Below, piece after piece: positions 7,227 to 16,047 of a stretch of 64,000 nucleotides of DNA. The position numbers were made by a program, and so were the translations under genes. Within the stretch, counting starts at the first letter, position 1, and every line of letters begins with the position of its first letter. The stretch covers positions 2,728,001 to 2,792,000 of the forward strand of contig NZ_CP187926.1 in NCBI RefSeq assembly GCF_049933045.1. The letters are read 5' to 3'. The notes beneath the pieces are model-generated. The model ran no database searches. It was not told the origin of the DNA and saw only the letters and a list, made by a program, of their open reading frames with translations. Origin of the DNA: Pseudocolwellia sp049933045. Its GTDB lineage: Bacteria > Pseudomonadota > Gammaproteobacteria > Enterobacterales > Alteromonadaceae.

Positions 7227-8147
7227 CTATTTATTTTCAAACGCATTAAGAATTTCACTCGCTGAAGCAGACCAAACTTGAGACTTGCTCATTAATTTTT
7301 CAAGCAAATTTTCTAACTTAGCAATACGATGAGGTTGTCCTAATAACCAAGGATGAATGTTTAACGCTAATATTCTACCGCCTGAGGTTTCAGCTTCTTT
7401 AATTAATAAATCACACGCATCTTCAATTTGTTCAATGTAAGATTGCTCTGAATGTAAGTTGTTCATTAATATGAACTGATCATCTAACTCATTCGATAAA
7501 GGCATTGCGACAAGTGGACCATTTTCAGTATTAAAACTATACGGCATGTCGTCGTTCACCCAATCACAAAAGTAACGTACGTTATTCTGTTTAAGCAGTT
7601 CAGGAGTAATCGAACTTTCATTACGCGCAGGACTTAACCAACCTTTTACCTTTTGACCACTGAGTTCACGTAATCTATCTAACGATTTACTTACTAATTC
7701 AGCTTCTTCACCTTCTGCTAAACCATCGTGATGCAATGCATCCATATGGTAGCCATGACAAATAATTTCATCGCCACGTTCTACAACTTTCTTTAATAGG
7801 TAAGGATATTTTTCAGCTAAACGTGTGTTCATCGCAATTGTAGGTTTAATACCAAAACGATCAAAAGCTTTAAAGAAACGATAAATGCCGACTCGGTTGC
7901 CATAATCACGTAACGAATAATGACGTAAATCAGGATAAGGCATTGTCATGCCGCCAGGTACTTTAAAAGGAATACCCTTTTGATCTAACGGGAAGTATTG
8001 CAAACTCACGTTAACCCATAAAGCTAACGATTTTCCATCAGGCCAATTCACTTTAGGGCGATCTTCTAACATGCTCCAGCTATAACGGTCGTGGTCCATT
8101 CCATACTGACGCTTTGAGTATTCTAAATATTCTTTATCAAGTGCCAT
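7227..8147 (-). CDS. Polysaccharide-deacetylase-family hydrolase (PuuE-like), paralogue 1
   Basis: 306 residues with the NodB/polysaccharide-deacetylase barrel of the PuuE (allantoinase) branch: N-terminal WPDGKSLALWVN, then RDYGNRVGIYR, CHGYHMD (around residue 134), GWLSPARNESS, and the C-terminal NIHPWLLGQPHR. The usual first metal-binding Asp pair of true sugar deacetylases is not evident, as in PuuE-type enzymes, which hydrolyse cyclic ureides. The start overlaps the stop of the upstream paralogue (TAATG). It is the last gene of a leftward operon with another such hydrolase and an isochorismatase-family amidase, which suggests ring opening followed by amide hydrolysis. The substrate is unknown. 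Confidence 0.85.
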   Translation of the reverse strand: MALDKEYLEYSKRQYGMDHDRYSWSMLEDRPKVNWPDGKSLALWVNVSLQYFPLDQKGIPFKVPGGMTMPYPDLRHYSLRDYGNRVGIYRFFKAFDRFGIKPTIAMNTRLAEKYPYLLKKVVERGDEIICHGYHMDALHHDGLAEGEEAELVSKSLDRLRELSGQKVKGWLSPARNESSITPELLKQNNVRYFCDWVNDDMPYSFNTENGPLVAMPLSNELDDQFILMNNLHSEQSYIEQIEDACDLLIKEAETSGGRILALNIHPWLLGQPHRIAKLENLLEKLMSKSQVWSASASEILNAFENK

Positions 8148-9091
8148 TATTTTGCTCCCACTATTTTACTCGCGATATCATCATTTACCGTATCGTAATG
8201 ATTATCTAAAAAGTGCTGTGCTATTTCTTTACCCGTAGTTATCCAAACATCACTATGACCTGTAATGTATTCAAGGGCTTCTTCAAACGCGCGTAAACGA
8301 TGCGGACAACTCACTTGATAGTTATGCGTAGGAATACACATGATGGTGCCTGATTCTGCACCTTCTTGATAAAGTCTGTCGAAGTTGTCTTTGATCATTT
8401 GACCGTATCGACGAGGTTCAACTTTATTCACAACATAGGCGATGGTGTCGTTCATTTCTAACGAATAAGGAATAGAAACAAAACGTTTACCACTGCGTAA
8501 ATGAATAGGCGTAGGTTGATCATCATGGAATAAGTCACAGGTATAAAACCCTGCGTCATTACCAAATAATTCAGTACCCGCTTCAGCAAATAAATCGAGG
8601 GTATATTCAGAGTGTGAAAGTGCAGGAGCTAAGTAACCCGCACATTTTTGACCTGTATGTTTATAAATAGTTTCGATAGAGTCGCGTATCATGTCGCGCT
8701 CTTGCTCTTCACTCATGCCATAGGTGTAACGTGTATTGTAAATACCATGACTGAAAAATTCCCAGTTACGTTCTTTACACATGTCTATAATTTCTGGATG
8801 GTGATCACATAATGCGGTAGAGAGTGATATTGAACCTCTAATGCCGTATTTTTCTAACAACTGCATTTGACGCGTATGCCCTACTCTATTTCCGTAATCT
8901 CTAATAGAATAACCACCAACGGCGGGATAAGGCTGAGGCCAAGCGGCTCGTTGTGGATTAGCTGGAGGATTTAATTCATAAAATTCAATATTAGGTGCTA
9001 CCCATAACGCAACTCTCGCACCATTAGGCCATTTAATTTTAGGTCGGTTTTCGTAAGGCCAATAGTCGTAGTAACCAGGTTCTTCTTTCAT
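8147..9091 (-). CDS. Polysaccharide-deacetylase-family hydrolase (PuuE-like), paralogue 2
   Basis: 314 residues, same fold as its neighbour: WPNGARVALWVAPN, IRDYGNRVGHTR, FFSHGIYNTRY (around residue 125), YLAPALSHSEY, and PTHNYQVSCPHRLR near the C-terminus. The two neighbours differ throughout, so they are old duplicates rather than recent ones and may act on successive or alternative substrates, or form a hetero-oligomer. A third paralogue lies at 22000-22917. Family members hydrolyse cyclic ureides (allantoin) and, from memory, some cyclic imides. The isochorismatase-family gene ends 13 bp upstream. Confidence 0.85.
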   Translation of the reverse strand: MKEEPGYYDYWPYENRPKIKWPNGARVALWVAPNIEFYELNPPANPQRAAWPQPYPAVGGYSIRDYGNRVGHTRQMQLLEKYGIRGSISLSTALCDHHPEIIDMCKERNWEFFSHGIYNTRYTYGMSEEQERDMIRDSIETIYKHTGQKCAGYLAPALSHSEYTLDLFAEAGTELFGNDAGFYTCDLFHDDQPTPIHLRSGKRFVSIPYSLEMNDTIAYVVNKVEPRRYGQMIKDNFDRLYQEGAESGTIMCIPTHNYQVSCPHRLRAFEEALEYITGHSDVWITTGKEIAQHFLDNHYDTVNDDIASKIVGAK

Positions 9092-9104
9092 GATTCACTC
9101 CTCA

Positions 9105-9773
9105 CTATTTACTTTGTTCAGCTAACCACGAAAGCGCTTCTTGTACGTCAATAACATCAGCATATTTAAGGGCTAAATCTGTTAAATTAGCGTAATGATA
9201 ACTTTCATGCTTATCAGCTACACATTGCTCTGGAACCATAGTACGGTAACCGCGAGAAAGGCTATCTACAGCAGCAGAACGAATACAGCCAGAAGTAGAG
9301 CCGCCCGTTAAAATAACGGTGTCTACTTGGTGCCATACGCATAAACTTTGTAATTGGGTTTCAAAGAAAGGAGAAGGCATTTTTTTACAATAAAAAACGT
9401 CTTTTTTTCGGTCTAAAATTAAGCGGTCATCAAGTTCGCTGCGAACACTATCAAACTTGATATTTTGTAGGCTGTCTGGTGTATCGGTGCGTGTGCCCCA
9501 AATACCAGCATCTTCACCTGAGTCCATATAAGCAACATTTGTCCAAACAACAGGCCAATCTAATTTACGAAATTCAGCAGCTAATTCGTTTACGTAATCG
9601 ATTTGTTTGGGATCGCTTTCATAAGCTGTTTTAAATAAATCTGTGCGTGTGTAAGCTTTTTGAATATCAATATTCACCAATATTGCTTTCTTACCAAAAC
9701 CAAACTTTGCACGTGCCGGATTCGATTTAACATCGAAATAAATTTCTTTAGCTGTTTTAGTGGTTGTTTCCAT
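9105..9773 (-). CDS. Isochorismatase-family amidohydrolase 1 (N-carbamoylsarcosine amidase/maleamate amidase-like)
   Basis: 222 residues from ATG 9773, which has GGAG spaced 6-7 bases upstream; a longer frame from 9791 lacks support. The cysteine-hydrolase triad is visible: Asp in NIDIQKAYT, Lys in CKKMPSPFF, and the nucleophile Cys in GGSTSGCIRSAAVDS (around residue 155). Characterised relatives with this TSGC(I/V)R motif hydrolyse N-carbamoyl compounds or maleamate, releasing ammonia. It leads the operon amidase-hydrolase-hydrolase, behind a GntR regulator on the same strand (178 bp upstream). Likely role: half-amide or carbamoyl hydrolysis after ring opening. Confidence 0.85.
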   Translation of the reverse strand: METTTKTAKEIYFDVKSNPARAKFGFGKKAILVNIDIQKAYTRTDLFKTAYESDPKQIDYVNELAAEFRKLDWPVVWTNVAYMDSGEDAGIWGTRTDTPDSLQNIKFDSVRSELDDRLILDRKKDVFYCKKMPSPFFETQLQSLCVWHQVDTVILTGGSTSGCIRSAAVDSLSRGYRTMVPEQCVADKHESYHYANLTDLALKYADVIDVQEALSWLAEQSK

Positions 9774-9951
9774 GTTGTCTCCAGGGATCAATAATTAAAT
9801 TTATACTTCAGCACAGTAGTTAACTTAAAAGCTGTGATTAAAATAACTATCACAATAAGTTACGCTACCTGCTTACACTATAACAAAGATAAGTCTTTGC
9901 TTTAAAAACGCTTGATTGGTCCTGGCTACGTTTATTTACACAGTAAATAAA

Positions 9952-10728
9952 CTATGAATTTTCATCAATGGTCAGGTCCATCTCAAATTGGAATCGTTCT
10001 GGGTGATAATAAACTTGCATGTAATCCACTTGCTTTTCGTTACTATCAAACGATTGACGTATCATACTTAGTAAAGGGTCACCAACTTCTGCATCTAAAC
10101 TTTCTGCTAATACTTCATCAGCAGCGCACGCAGTAAGGGTTTGCTTCATGTGAGTAAAATCTAGGCCTTTTTCTCGGAAAATTTCTAAACGAGGAATAGA
10201 CTCTAACGTTTGAATACTTGGTTTTTTATCTAAACCAATAGTCCAACTCACGTAATAACCAAAAGGAATGCCATCACGCGATCTTACACGTACAATTTTA
10301 ATGGCAGTTTCGTTAGGCTCTAACGCTAACTTTTCACGAATGTCTTCAGGCGGCTTTAAAATATCAACCGACAATACACGTACTTTTGTTTGTCGTGCCA
10401 TACTTTCAATTTCTTGCAAAAGACCAACAAGAGGTGCCTTTACTGAACCCGGTGTATATTTAAAAATAACATGGGTACCTTTACCACGACGGCGCTCAAC
10501 TAACTTTTCAGCCGCTAGTTCATCCATCGCACGTTTAGAAGTGATACGAGATACATTAAATGCATCAGATAACTGCTGCTCAGTCGGCATAAATGCACCA
10601 TGAGGCAAAGTGCCATTAAGTATCACTTTCTTAAAAAGACTATAGAGTTGGTGATACAAAGGTGTATGACTATTTGGATCCAGAGATTTTTGCTGTTTTG
10701 GGCTAATTAGTTTATCAATTGGGCTCAT
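9952..10728 (-). CDS. GntR-family (HutC/UTRA-type) transcriptional regulator
   Basis: 258 residues. An N-terminal GntR winged helix (residues about 20-90; LSDAFNVSRITSKRAMDELAAEKLVERRRGKGTHV) is followed by a UTRA ligand-binding domain typical of HutC-type repressors that sense small metabolites. It sits between the MATE exporter gene and the leftward amidase/hydrolase operon, all on the same strand, and is the obvious candidate local repressor. Candidate operators lie in its own upstream region (10816-10839 and 10945-10956). Confidence 0.92.
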   Translation of the reverse strand: MSPIDKLISPKQQKSLDPNSHTPLYHQLYSLFKKVILNGTLPHGAFMPTEQQLSDAFNVSRITSKRAMDELAAEKLVERRRGKGTHVIFKYTPGSVKAPLVGLLQEIESMARQTKVRVLSVDILKPPEDIREKLALEPNETAIKIVRVRSRDGIPFGYYVSWTIGLDKKPSIQTLESIPRLEIFREKGLDFTHMKQTLTACAADEVLAESLDAEVGDPLLSMIRQSFDSNEKQVDYMQVYYHPERFQFEMDLTIDENS

Positions 10729-11043
10729 TTAATATTCATCCTGATTATTAGTTATTATTTCTTACGTTTAATGTATATATTTTATTATTTTTATAAAGAT
10801 ATAACAAATAGATATTATAATGATATAAACTTCATATCAAAATCAATAATAATCATACTCTTACAGGAGACCAAAAATTCAATCATTGTGATTTTTTGGT
10901 CATCAGCATCAATGTCTTTTTAAATATTTACCATCCACCTATAGTATAATGATATATAGATATGTCAAATGAATTATATTTAATAATATGCTCGATTTAA
11001 GCAAATGTTCAAAAAAAATTATTATTTATTGATAAGTTCACAA
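10729..11043. promoter_or_regulatory. AT-rich control region of the GntR gene with operator-like repeats and a terminator
   Basis: No gene. TATAATGATATA occurs twice as an exact 12-bp direct repeat (10816-10827, 10945-10956). TGATAT/ATATCA form an inverted pair with 7-base spacer (10821-10839). The hairpin GACCAAAAA/TTTTTGGTC (10869-10901) has an inner AATCA/TGATT stem and lies downstream of the MATE gene; it probably ends that transcript and separates it from the regulator. Confidence 0.45.
10869..10901 (-). terminator. Hairpin downstream of the MATE gene
   Basis: 9-bp outer stem GACCAAAAA/TTTTTGGTC and inner stem AATCA/TGATT, with no long following T run. Located about 140 bp beyond the MATE stop. 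Confidence 0.35.
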
Positions 11044-12384
11044 TTAAACATCATATTCTTTTAGCCAATTACATCCATATACACGCCACACTAACAAGGC
11101 GGTTTTAACAGAGTAGTCGATAAATACCGTAGCAAAGATCCACTCTACAGGTGCTTCGAAATGTAATAAAACCATAGCAGCACTAAATCGAATAATAACG
11201 TTACCTAACATTACACTTAACATAGGCCAGCGCGTATCACCACTACCCTGCAAAGCCCCAGTTAACACAAAATCTACCGCCATAATAGGTTGAATAATCG
11301 CGTAAAATAAAACTAAAATAGACGTGTAATAAGCAACTTCACCTTCGCCCACCATCCAAATAGATATTTCTTCTGCAAAGTATCCGATAACTAATCCGAT
11401 AGTACTCATAAAAATAACAGAAGTAATAAGTGATGTTCGCAATACTTGCTTAGCCATATATACAGTGCCTGCGCCTATCGCTTGTCCAACCATAACGGCT
11501 GTAGCCATTGATAGACCAAAGCCAACAACTAGAGACACTGTGATCAACATAACACTGGCGCCATAAGCAGCAAAAGGAGCTGTGCCGTAGTGAGCAACAA
11601 CCCATAAGAAAGCAAGTACTGCGACTTGACGAAGTACTTGTTCAAAAATAGCGGGGGAACTGACTTTGAGTAAACCTTTAGTGTTTTTAAATGTCCATTT
11701 ACCAACGAACATTTCCTTTAATCTCGAACGACTGAGGTACATCATAAATACCAAGCCAAGTACGTTACCAAGAATAGCGGCTAAAGCTAAGCTTCCTGAC
11801 CAGTGACTAACGGGATTAATATTATATTCAACAAATACATAAGTGATGAATAAAGTGCCAACATTTAACAAAATCCCACTAAGTAAAGGAGTTTTCACAA
11901 TGCCACAAGCTCGTAACGCGCCAGCTAATATAAAATAAAAACCAATGAGCCAGCCGCAATAAGCAAGCACCTGAATATAACTAATACCTTCTGTAAGTGC
12001 CTCACCTTCCATACCTAAAGTTTGCAATAAAAATTCAGGTATCAACCAGAAAACAACGCCAAAAATAAGAGTAGTAATAACGGTAATTAATAACGAGAGA
12101 CGTATCCAAGCATTAGTTTGTTGATGATTTTTTTCACCATGACTACGAGAAATTAACGCTAATGAACCAACATTTAAACCTAATAAAACTGCCTGAATAA
12201 TAAAATAAAGACGCTGACCTGCAGTAACGCCTGCAAGTACGTCATGACCTAAAGGCGCAATAATTTTTATAGTTAGAATTCCAACCACAGCAATCATGGC
12301 TTGGACACCACCCACAGAAAAAGCTAGAGAAAAGAGTTTTTTTATATCAACTTGGGGCTCAATGGTTTTATTTAATTCTGACAT
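11044..12384 (-). CDS. MATE-family efflux transporter
   Basis: 446 residues with twelve predicted membrane helices and the MATE layout: two six-helix halves, with GQAIGAGTV and LTGALQGSGDTRWPM in the second half. MATE proteins export cationic or aromatic small molecules by Na+ or H+ antiport. Set among catabolic genes and next to the GntR regulator, it may export a toxic substrate or intermediate; that role is inference. The start ATG at 12382-12384 is followed directly by a polar N-terminus (SELNKTIEPQ). Confidence 0.9.
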   Translation of the reverse strand: MSELNKTIEPQVDIKKLFSLAFSVGGVQAMIAVVGILTIKIIAPLGHDVLAGVTAGQRLYFIIQAVLLGLNVGSLALISRSHGEKNHQQTNAWIRLSLLITVITTLIFGVVFWLIPEFLLQTLGMEGEALTEGISYIQVLAYCGWLIGFYFILAGALRACGIVKTPLLSGILLNVGTLFITYVFVEYNINPVSHWSGSLALAAILGNVLGLVFMMYLSRSRLKEMFVGKWTFKNTKGLLKVSSPAIFEQVLRQVAVLAFLWVVAHYGTAPFAAYGASVMLITVSLVVGFGLSMATAVMVGQAIGAGTVYMAKQVLRTSLITSVIFMSTIGLVIGYFAEEISIWMVGEGEVAYYTSILVLFYAIIQPIMAVDFVLTGALQGSGDTRWPMLSVMLGNVIIRFSAAMVLLHFEAPVEWIFATVFIDYSVKTALLVWRVYGCNWLKEYDV

Positions 12385-12510
12385 GATGGCTCTGATTTGA
12401 ATAATCGAGGAAAAGAGTCCTGAAACAAGACGCTAAAATAAAAGATTATTTAATAATGATAAGGATATTCATCTATAAAATTTGAACTGATTCTGTTTAT
12501 TAGCTGTAAT

Positions 12511-12550
12511 AAAAAATAGGTAGGCTAAGCTAAGAGCTTAAACCTACCTA
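12511..12550 (-). terminator. Intrinsic terminator of the lyase/amidase operon
   Basis: On the minus strand TAGGTAGG pairs with CCTACCTA around an inner AAGCT/AGCTT stem, followed by six T (plus-strand A run 12511-12516). It lies about 32 bp beyond the amidase stop. Confidence 0.75.
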
Positions 12551-12582
12551 TAACCCTCACAAAATAAATACTTATGAATCCT

Positions 12583-13212
12583 TTATAGAGATTCTAAGTA
12601 CTTAATAATGTCACTTTCGCTAACAACATCAGCATATTTAGCATTCATATCAAACAAATTGGCGTTATGTGGATCTTCATGACGATCGCCACACGCTTCA
12701 GCAACAACAGTAGGAATAAAGCCACTTGAAATAGCATCAACACAACTCGCTCTTACACAACCACTTGTTGTTAAGCCTGTAAGAATAACACTATCAACAC
12801 CAGCCGCTGTTAAAGTAGAAGCTAAAGATGTTCCAAAAAACGCACTTGGATATTGCTTAGAAATAACAAGTTCATCTGCTGTAGGAGACAGTTCACCAGC
12901 CCATGCTCCCATTGGAGAACCTTCAACTAAGTGTTCTAAAGGTAAGATTTTTTCAAAAAACCTACCGCCATTAACACCTGACTTGTGATATACAACATTC
13001 GTATAAACCACCAAAACGCCAGCTTTTCGAGCCGCGTCAAGTACACGTATTGCAGACGCTAAAGCATCTTCAACATCAGCATATAATGGGCATGATTTAT
13101 CATAATATGCTTCAACAAAATCAATAAGAATAAGCGCTGGTTTTTTACCGTAGCCTACTTTGTTGCCGTAAGCTGCTGCATAGTTTTGATCAATATCAGT
13201 ATTAGTTGTCAT
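12583..13212 (-). CDS. Isochorismatase-family amidohydrolase 2 (maleamate/N-carbamoyl amidase-like)
   Basis: 209 residues. The catalytic triad is visible as Asp in LILIDFVEAYY, Lys in VISKQYPSAFFGTS, and the nucleophile in TGLTTSGCVRASCVDA. The TTSGCVRA motif is shared with maleamate amidohydrolase (NicF) and N-carbamoylsarcosine amidase. It lies 42 bp downstream of the isocitrate-lyase-family gene and is followed by a strong terminator, so the two form a bicistron. The pairing hints that the diacid released by this amidase is, after hydration, the substrate of the lyase. Confidence 0.87.
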   Translation of the reverse strand: MTTNTDIDQNYAAAYGNKVGYGKKPALILIDFVEAYYDKSCPLYADVEDALASAIRVLDAARKAGVLVVYTNVVYHKSGVNGGRFFEKILPLEHLVEGSPMGAWAGELSPTADELVISKQYPSAFFGTSLASTLTAAGVDSVILTGLTTSGCVRASCVDAISSGFIPTVVAEACGDRHEDPHNANLFDMNAKYADVVSESDIIKYLESL

Positions 13213-13254
13213 TATTTATTTACCTTATCAACGTATTTAACAGAAAACTAAAGG

Positions 13255-14115
13255 CTACTTAGCCCATTTTTTCTCAAATTCCCAAACTTCTTCAAATCCA
13301 ATTAATGAGCAAAACTCTTTAAAGTCGCCAATAGGAACCCCTTCAGGTACTGGGCTGCCTTGTTCTTTGAAACCAACAAGAGCTTGTTCTACTGCATGAA
13401 TAGCCGCTAAACTTGTTAACGCTGGAGCAATAGCTAAAGCAAAACCAATGTCTTTCATCTCTTCAGCATCCATCATTGGTGTACAGCCACCATTAGCCAT
13501 GTTTGCCATCATTGGACCATTAACCAAAGCACATGCACGACGCATTTCATCTTTGCTTTCTAGCGCTTCAACAAACAATACATCAGCACCCGCTTCTTGA
13601 TACGCTTGAGCACGAGCAATAGCAGCATCAAAACCTTCTGCTTGACGTGAGTCGGTGCGAGCGATAATTAACATATCTGGGTCTGTGCGAGCATCAATAG
13701 CAACTTTGATTTTCTCAACCATATCTTCAAGAGGAATAACTTTACGGTTAGGTGTATGTCCACATTTTTTAGGGAATTCTTGATCTTCAATCTGAATCGC
13801 TGAAACGCCAGCTTCTTGATAGCTAAGTACAGTGTGATGTACGTTAAGTAATCCACCAAAACCAGTGTCAGCATCAGCAATAACCGCACTGTTACTTGTT
13901 TTTACTAAGGTAGCCATACGATCAACCATTTGCGTAACACTTACGATACCTGCATCAGGTAAACCATATGCTGAAGCTGTTGACCAGTATCCAGAACCAT
14001 AAACAACATCAAAGCCAACTTTATTCGCTACGCTAGCAGTGATCATGTCTTGAATACCTGGAGCAAATATAAATTCACCCTTATTTAGTTTTTCACGAAG
14101 AATTGGATTGGCCAT
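13255..14115 (-). CDS. Isocitrate lyase/PEP mutase-family C-C lyase (2-methylisocitrate- or dimethylmalate-lyase-like)
   Basis: 286 residues, the length of PrpB and 2,3-dimethylmalate lyase rather than true isocitrate lyase. The metal-binding DADTGFGG (residues 81-88), EDQEFPKKCGH (110-120, with catalytic Cys118) and a TIM barrel are present. KKCGH marks a genuine lyase rather than a phosphonate mutase. Family members cleave 2-hydroxy dicarboxylates into a keto acid plus a short acid. There is no prpC/prpD nearby, so the methylcitrate cycle is unlikely. With the LeuCD-type genes in the same island, a (methyl)malate-like substrate is the best guess. Confidence 0.85.
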   Translation of the reverse strand: MANPILREKLNKGEFIFAPGIQDMITASVANKVGFDVVYGSGYWSTASAYGLPDAGIVSVTQMVDRMATLVKTSNSAVIADADTGFGGLLNVHHTVLSYQEAGVSAIQIEDQEFPKKCGHTPNRKVIPLEDMVEKIKVAIDARTDPDMLIIARTDSRQAEGFDAAIARAQAYQEAGADVLFVEALESKDEMRRACALVNGPMMANMANGGCTPMMDAEEMKDIGFALAIAPALTSLAAIHAVEQALVGFKEQGSPVPEGVPIGDFKEFCSLIGFEEVWEFEKKWAK

Positions 14116-14645
14116 TTATTTTTCCTATTGTTTTAACAAATAAACTCTCGACCGTTTCAATACGACATATCACATTTAGTGCAAAACTAAGTGAGAACGA
14201 TATGTTGCGTTCTGGGTAGCGAGGACATCTTCCAGAGACAAGTCTCAATATTTTTATACTAATAATAACCGCATGAAATTAAGGTAAAACATACGGTAAA
14301 ACGTAAAATGGGACGACTTCCCTGTCTAAGATTGTAATGTTTATTGCATTCAAATTAACGTTACCTTTAAACCTAACTCATCCTGAGAAGAGGTTTTCTA
14401 AATAACAGCACTCTTAAATTCTATGATTTAAATGAATGCTTGAGGGAGTGTTATCATTTTTGAAGCAATTTAGATGGGATAAGTATCAACGATTAAAAAA
14501 TATCAGCCATGACAATTATCAAAGACTATGCTGACTTTCAGATAGTATCTTCAGACATGTTTAACATTGATTAAAAGTAAATAAACACACTACATAACTT
14601 AACATTTATTTTCTTAACCAAAAGCTTAACTGCAGGCTTAAATAT
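14116..14645. promoter_or_regulatory. Divergent control region between the lyase operon and the ferredoxin-reductase gene
   Basis: About 530 bases without a gene. It holds an imperfect inverted repeat at 14165-14205 (ACATAT/ATATGT, CAC/GTG, TTAGT/ACTAA around a 5-base centre) about 50 bp upstream of the lyase start, which could be an operator or a leader hairpin. GAGAC-TT-GTCTC lies near 14235. The FNR-like word TGACAATTATCA is at 14510-14521, about 125 bp upstream of the reductase gene. Confidence 0.5.
14510..14522. promoter_or_regulatory. FNR/FixK-like box, copy 1
   Basis: TGACAATTATCAA, a near match to the FNR consensus TTGAT-N4-ATCAA. The same 12-mer TGACAATTATCA recurs at 16036-16047 and 32030-32041. 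Likely read by the FNR-type regulator encoded at 24681-25373. Confidence 0.55.
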
Positions 14646-15695
14646 ATGAGCAATAAGAAAATCATTAGCACAACTAGTGGCATAAGCTTCGAACAACAAG
14701 AAGGTCAAACTATACTTGATGCGAGTATAGAGGCAGCTTCTCCAATCAATCATAGTTGCCGATCAGGTCGCTGCGGTTTTTGCAAAGTAAAAGTGCTATC
14801 AGGTGAAACGTTAGCGTATCGCCAGGAAGAATTATCACCTCAAGAAATTAAAGATAACTACATACTTACCTGTGCAAGAACAGCCCAGTCGAATATAAAA
14901 ATTGATGCGGGTAACTTAAGTAAAATTACACTGCCTAAAAGCCTTACTTTTCCTTGTGGTATTGCCGCACTTACTTTGCTATCGAACAATGTTTTAAAAG
15001 TGACTTTACGACTACCTTTAATTGTTAGATTAGATTATCTACCTGGGCAATATATTGATATCACAAGCCCTAATAATATTTGTCGAAGTTACTCTTTAGC
15101 AACAGCCAAAGTAAATGAACAAACCATAGAAATACATATACGTAAGATTGAAGAAGGCGTAATGAGTAACTACTGGTTTAATCAAGCAAAAGTTAATGAT
15201 TTACTTACATTGCAAGGACCTAAAGGTACATTCTTTTTACGCGATGATATTGTACAACAAGATATATATTTTTTAGCTACAGGAACTGGAATAGCTCCTA
15301 TTAATGCCTTATTAGAAACACTAGAATATTTACCTGAAAGTGAACTTCCTCATTCAATCACTGTGATTTGGGGTGGGAGAAAAGTAGAGGATTTTTATTT
15401 AGATTTAATCAAAAAGTTTTCAAACAGAGCTTTAAAGATAAACATTATTTATACCTTATCTGCTACTCCCTTAAATCAGCTTTCAACAACCACACTCACT
15501 CAGTATAAAGAGACTCCTTACACCCAAGGTTATGTTCAAAAAGTATTATTACGTTTACAACCAAACTTAGCTAAAAGCAGAGTTTATGCTTGTGGCTCAA
15601 CGTTAATGATCAATGCTGCGCAAAAACTATTAATTGAAAAGGGTTTAGACGAAAAACACTTTTTAGCTGATGCATTTGTAAATTCCGCATCATAA
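14646..15695 (+). CDS. Ferredoxin-NAD(P)H reductase (2Fe-2S plus FAD oxygenase-reductase type)
   Basis: 349 residues. An N-terminal plant-type 2Fe-2S ferredoxin domain (NHSCRSGRCGFC, i.e. C-x4-C-x2-C, with the fourth Cys in ILTCART) is fused to a ferredoxin-reductase module: the FAD site around RSYSLA and the NAD site FLATGTGIAPINALLE, ending with YACGSTLMINAA. This is the architecture of reductases that feed Rieske or diiron oxygenases and of hexulose-dehydrase reductases (AscD-like). No Rieske, diiron or P450 partner is in the window, so its acceptor is unknown. An FNR-like box lies about 125 bp upstream. It stands alone on the plus strand. Confidence 0.87.
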   Translation: MSNKKIISTTSGISFEQQEGQTILDASIEAASPINHSCRSGRCGFCKVKVLSGETLAYRQEELSPQEIKDNYILTCARTAQSNIKIDAGNLSKITLPKSLTFPCGIAALTLLSNNVLKVTLRLPLIVRLDYLPGQYIDITSPNNICRSYSLATAKVNEQTIEIHIRKIEEGVMSNYWFNQAKVNDLLTLQGPKGTFFLRDDIVQQDIYFLATGTGIAPINALLETLEYLPESELPHSITVIWGGRKVEDFYLDLIKKFSNRALKINIIYTLSATPLNQLSTTTLTQYKETPYTQGYVQKVLLRLQPNLAKSRVYACGSTLMINAAQKLLIEKGLDEKHFLADAFVNSAS

Positions 15696-15708
15696 TCATT
15701 ACCTTATT

Positions 15709-15905
15709 TAACCTGAACTCGGTTTAAGAGATATTTAACAAATTTAAAAATAAGTAATAATTTTTTAATTGACTCTCTGGCTTGATAGTTTTTCTTAATT
15801 CAAGGCAAATTTCGCGTCAATAGCAAGCCTATTGCAAGTAAATTTAACGCAGAAGTAAGAAAAAACAGATGTTAGAGAAACATTCGTTAAGCCGAGATCA
15901 GGTTA
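15709..15905. repeat. MITE-like element with 19-bp terminal inverted repeats
   Basis: Left end TAACCTGAACTCGGTTTAA (15709-15727); right end 15887-15905 is its inverted repeat with 17 of 19 matches. The interior has a self-complementary CAATAGCAAGCCTATTG. There is no ORF. A short match to the left end (TTATTTAACCTGAACT) recurs near 37278. This looks like a dispersed non-autonomous element. Confidence 0.5.
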
Positions 15906-16034
15906 TTTACATAAACATTTTTTAAGAATAATTAAAGTCAACTCCCCTTCAATTTCTTCAATATTCTTTATCAAGCTTTCAATAACTTTTTTATATTAAC
16001 TTTCACATCAGTTAATTCAATTTGCTTCAAGTTA

Positions 16035-16047
16035 TTGACAATTATCA
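16035..16047. promoter_or_regulatory. FNR/FixK-like box, copy 2
   Basis: TTGACAATTATCA, about 165 bp upstream of the TonB-dependent receptor gene. It contains the same 12-mer as copies 1 and 3. Confidence 0.55.

Noticed and set aside
9811..9870. CRP site upstream of the amidase operon (TGTGA and TCACA words)
   Set aside because: The half-sites are 12 bases apart rather than 6, so the spacing is wrong for CRP.
9105..13212. Complete nicotinate (nic) degradation cluster
   Set aside because: Maleamate-amidase-like and flavin-monooxygenase genes fit, but no dihydroxypyridine dioxygenase (NicX), deformylase (NicD) or nicotinate hydroxylase is present.
13255..14115. Methylcitrate cycle 2-methylisocitrate lyase (PrpB)
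   Set aside because: Length and motifs are compatible, but prpC, prpD and acnD are absent and the partner gene is an amidase.
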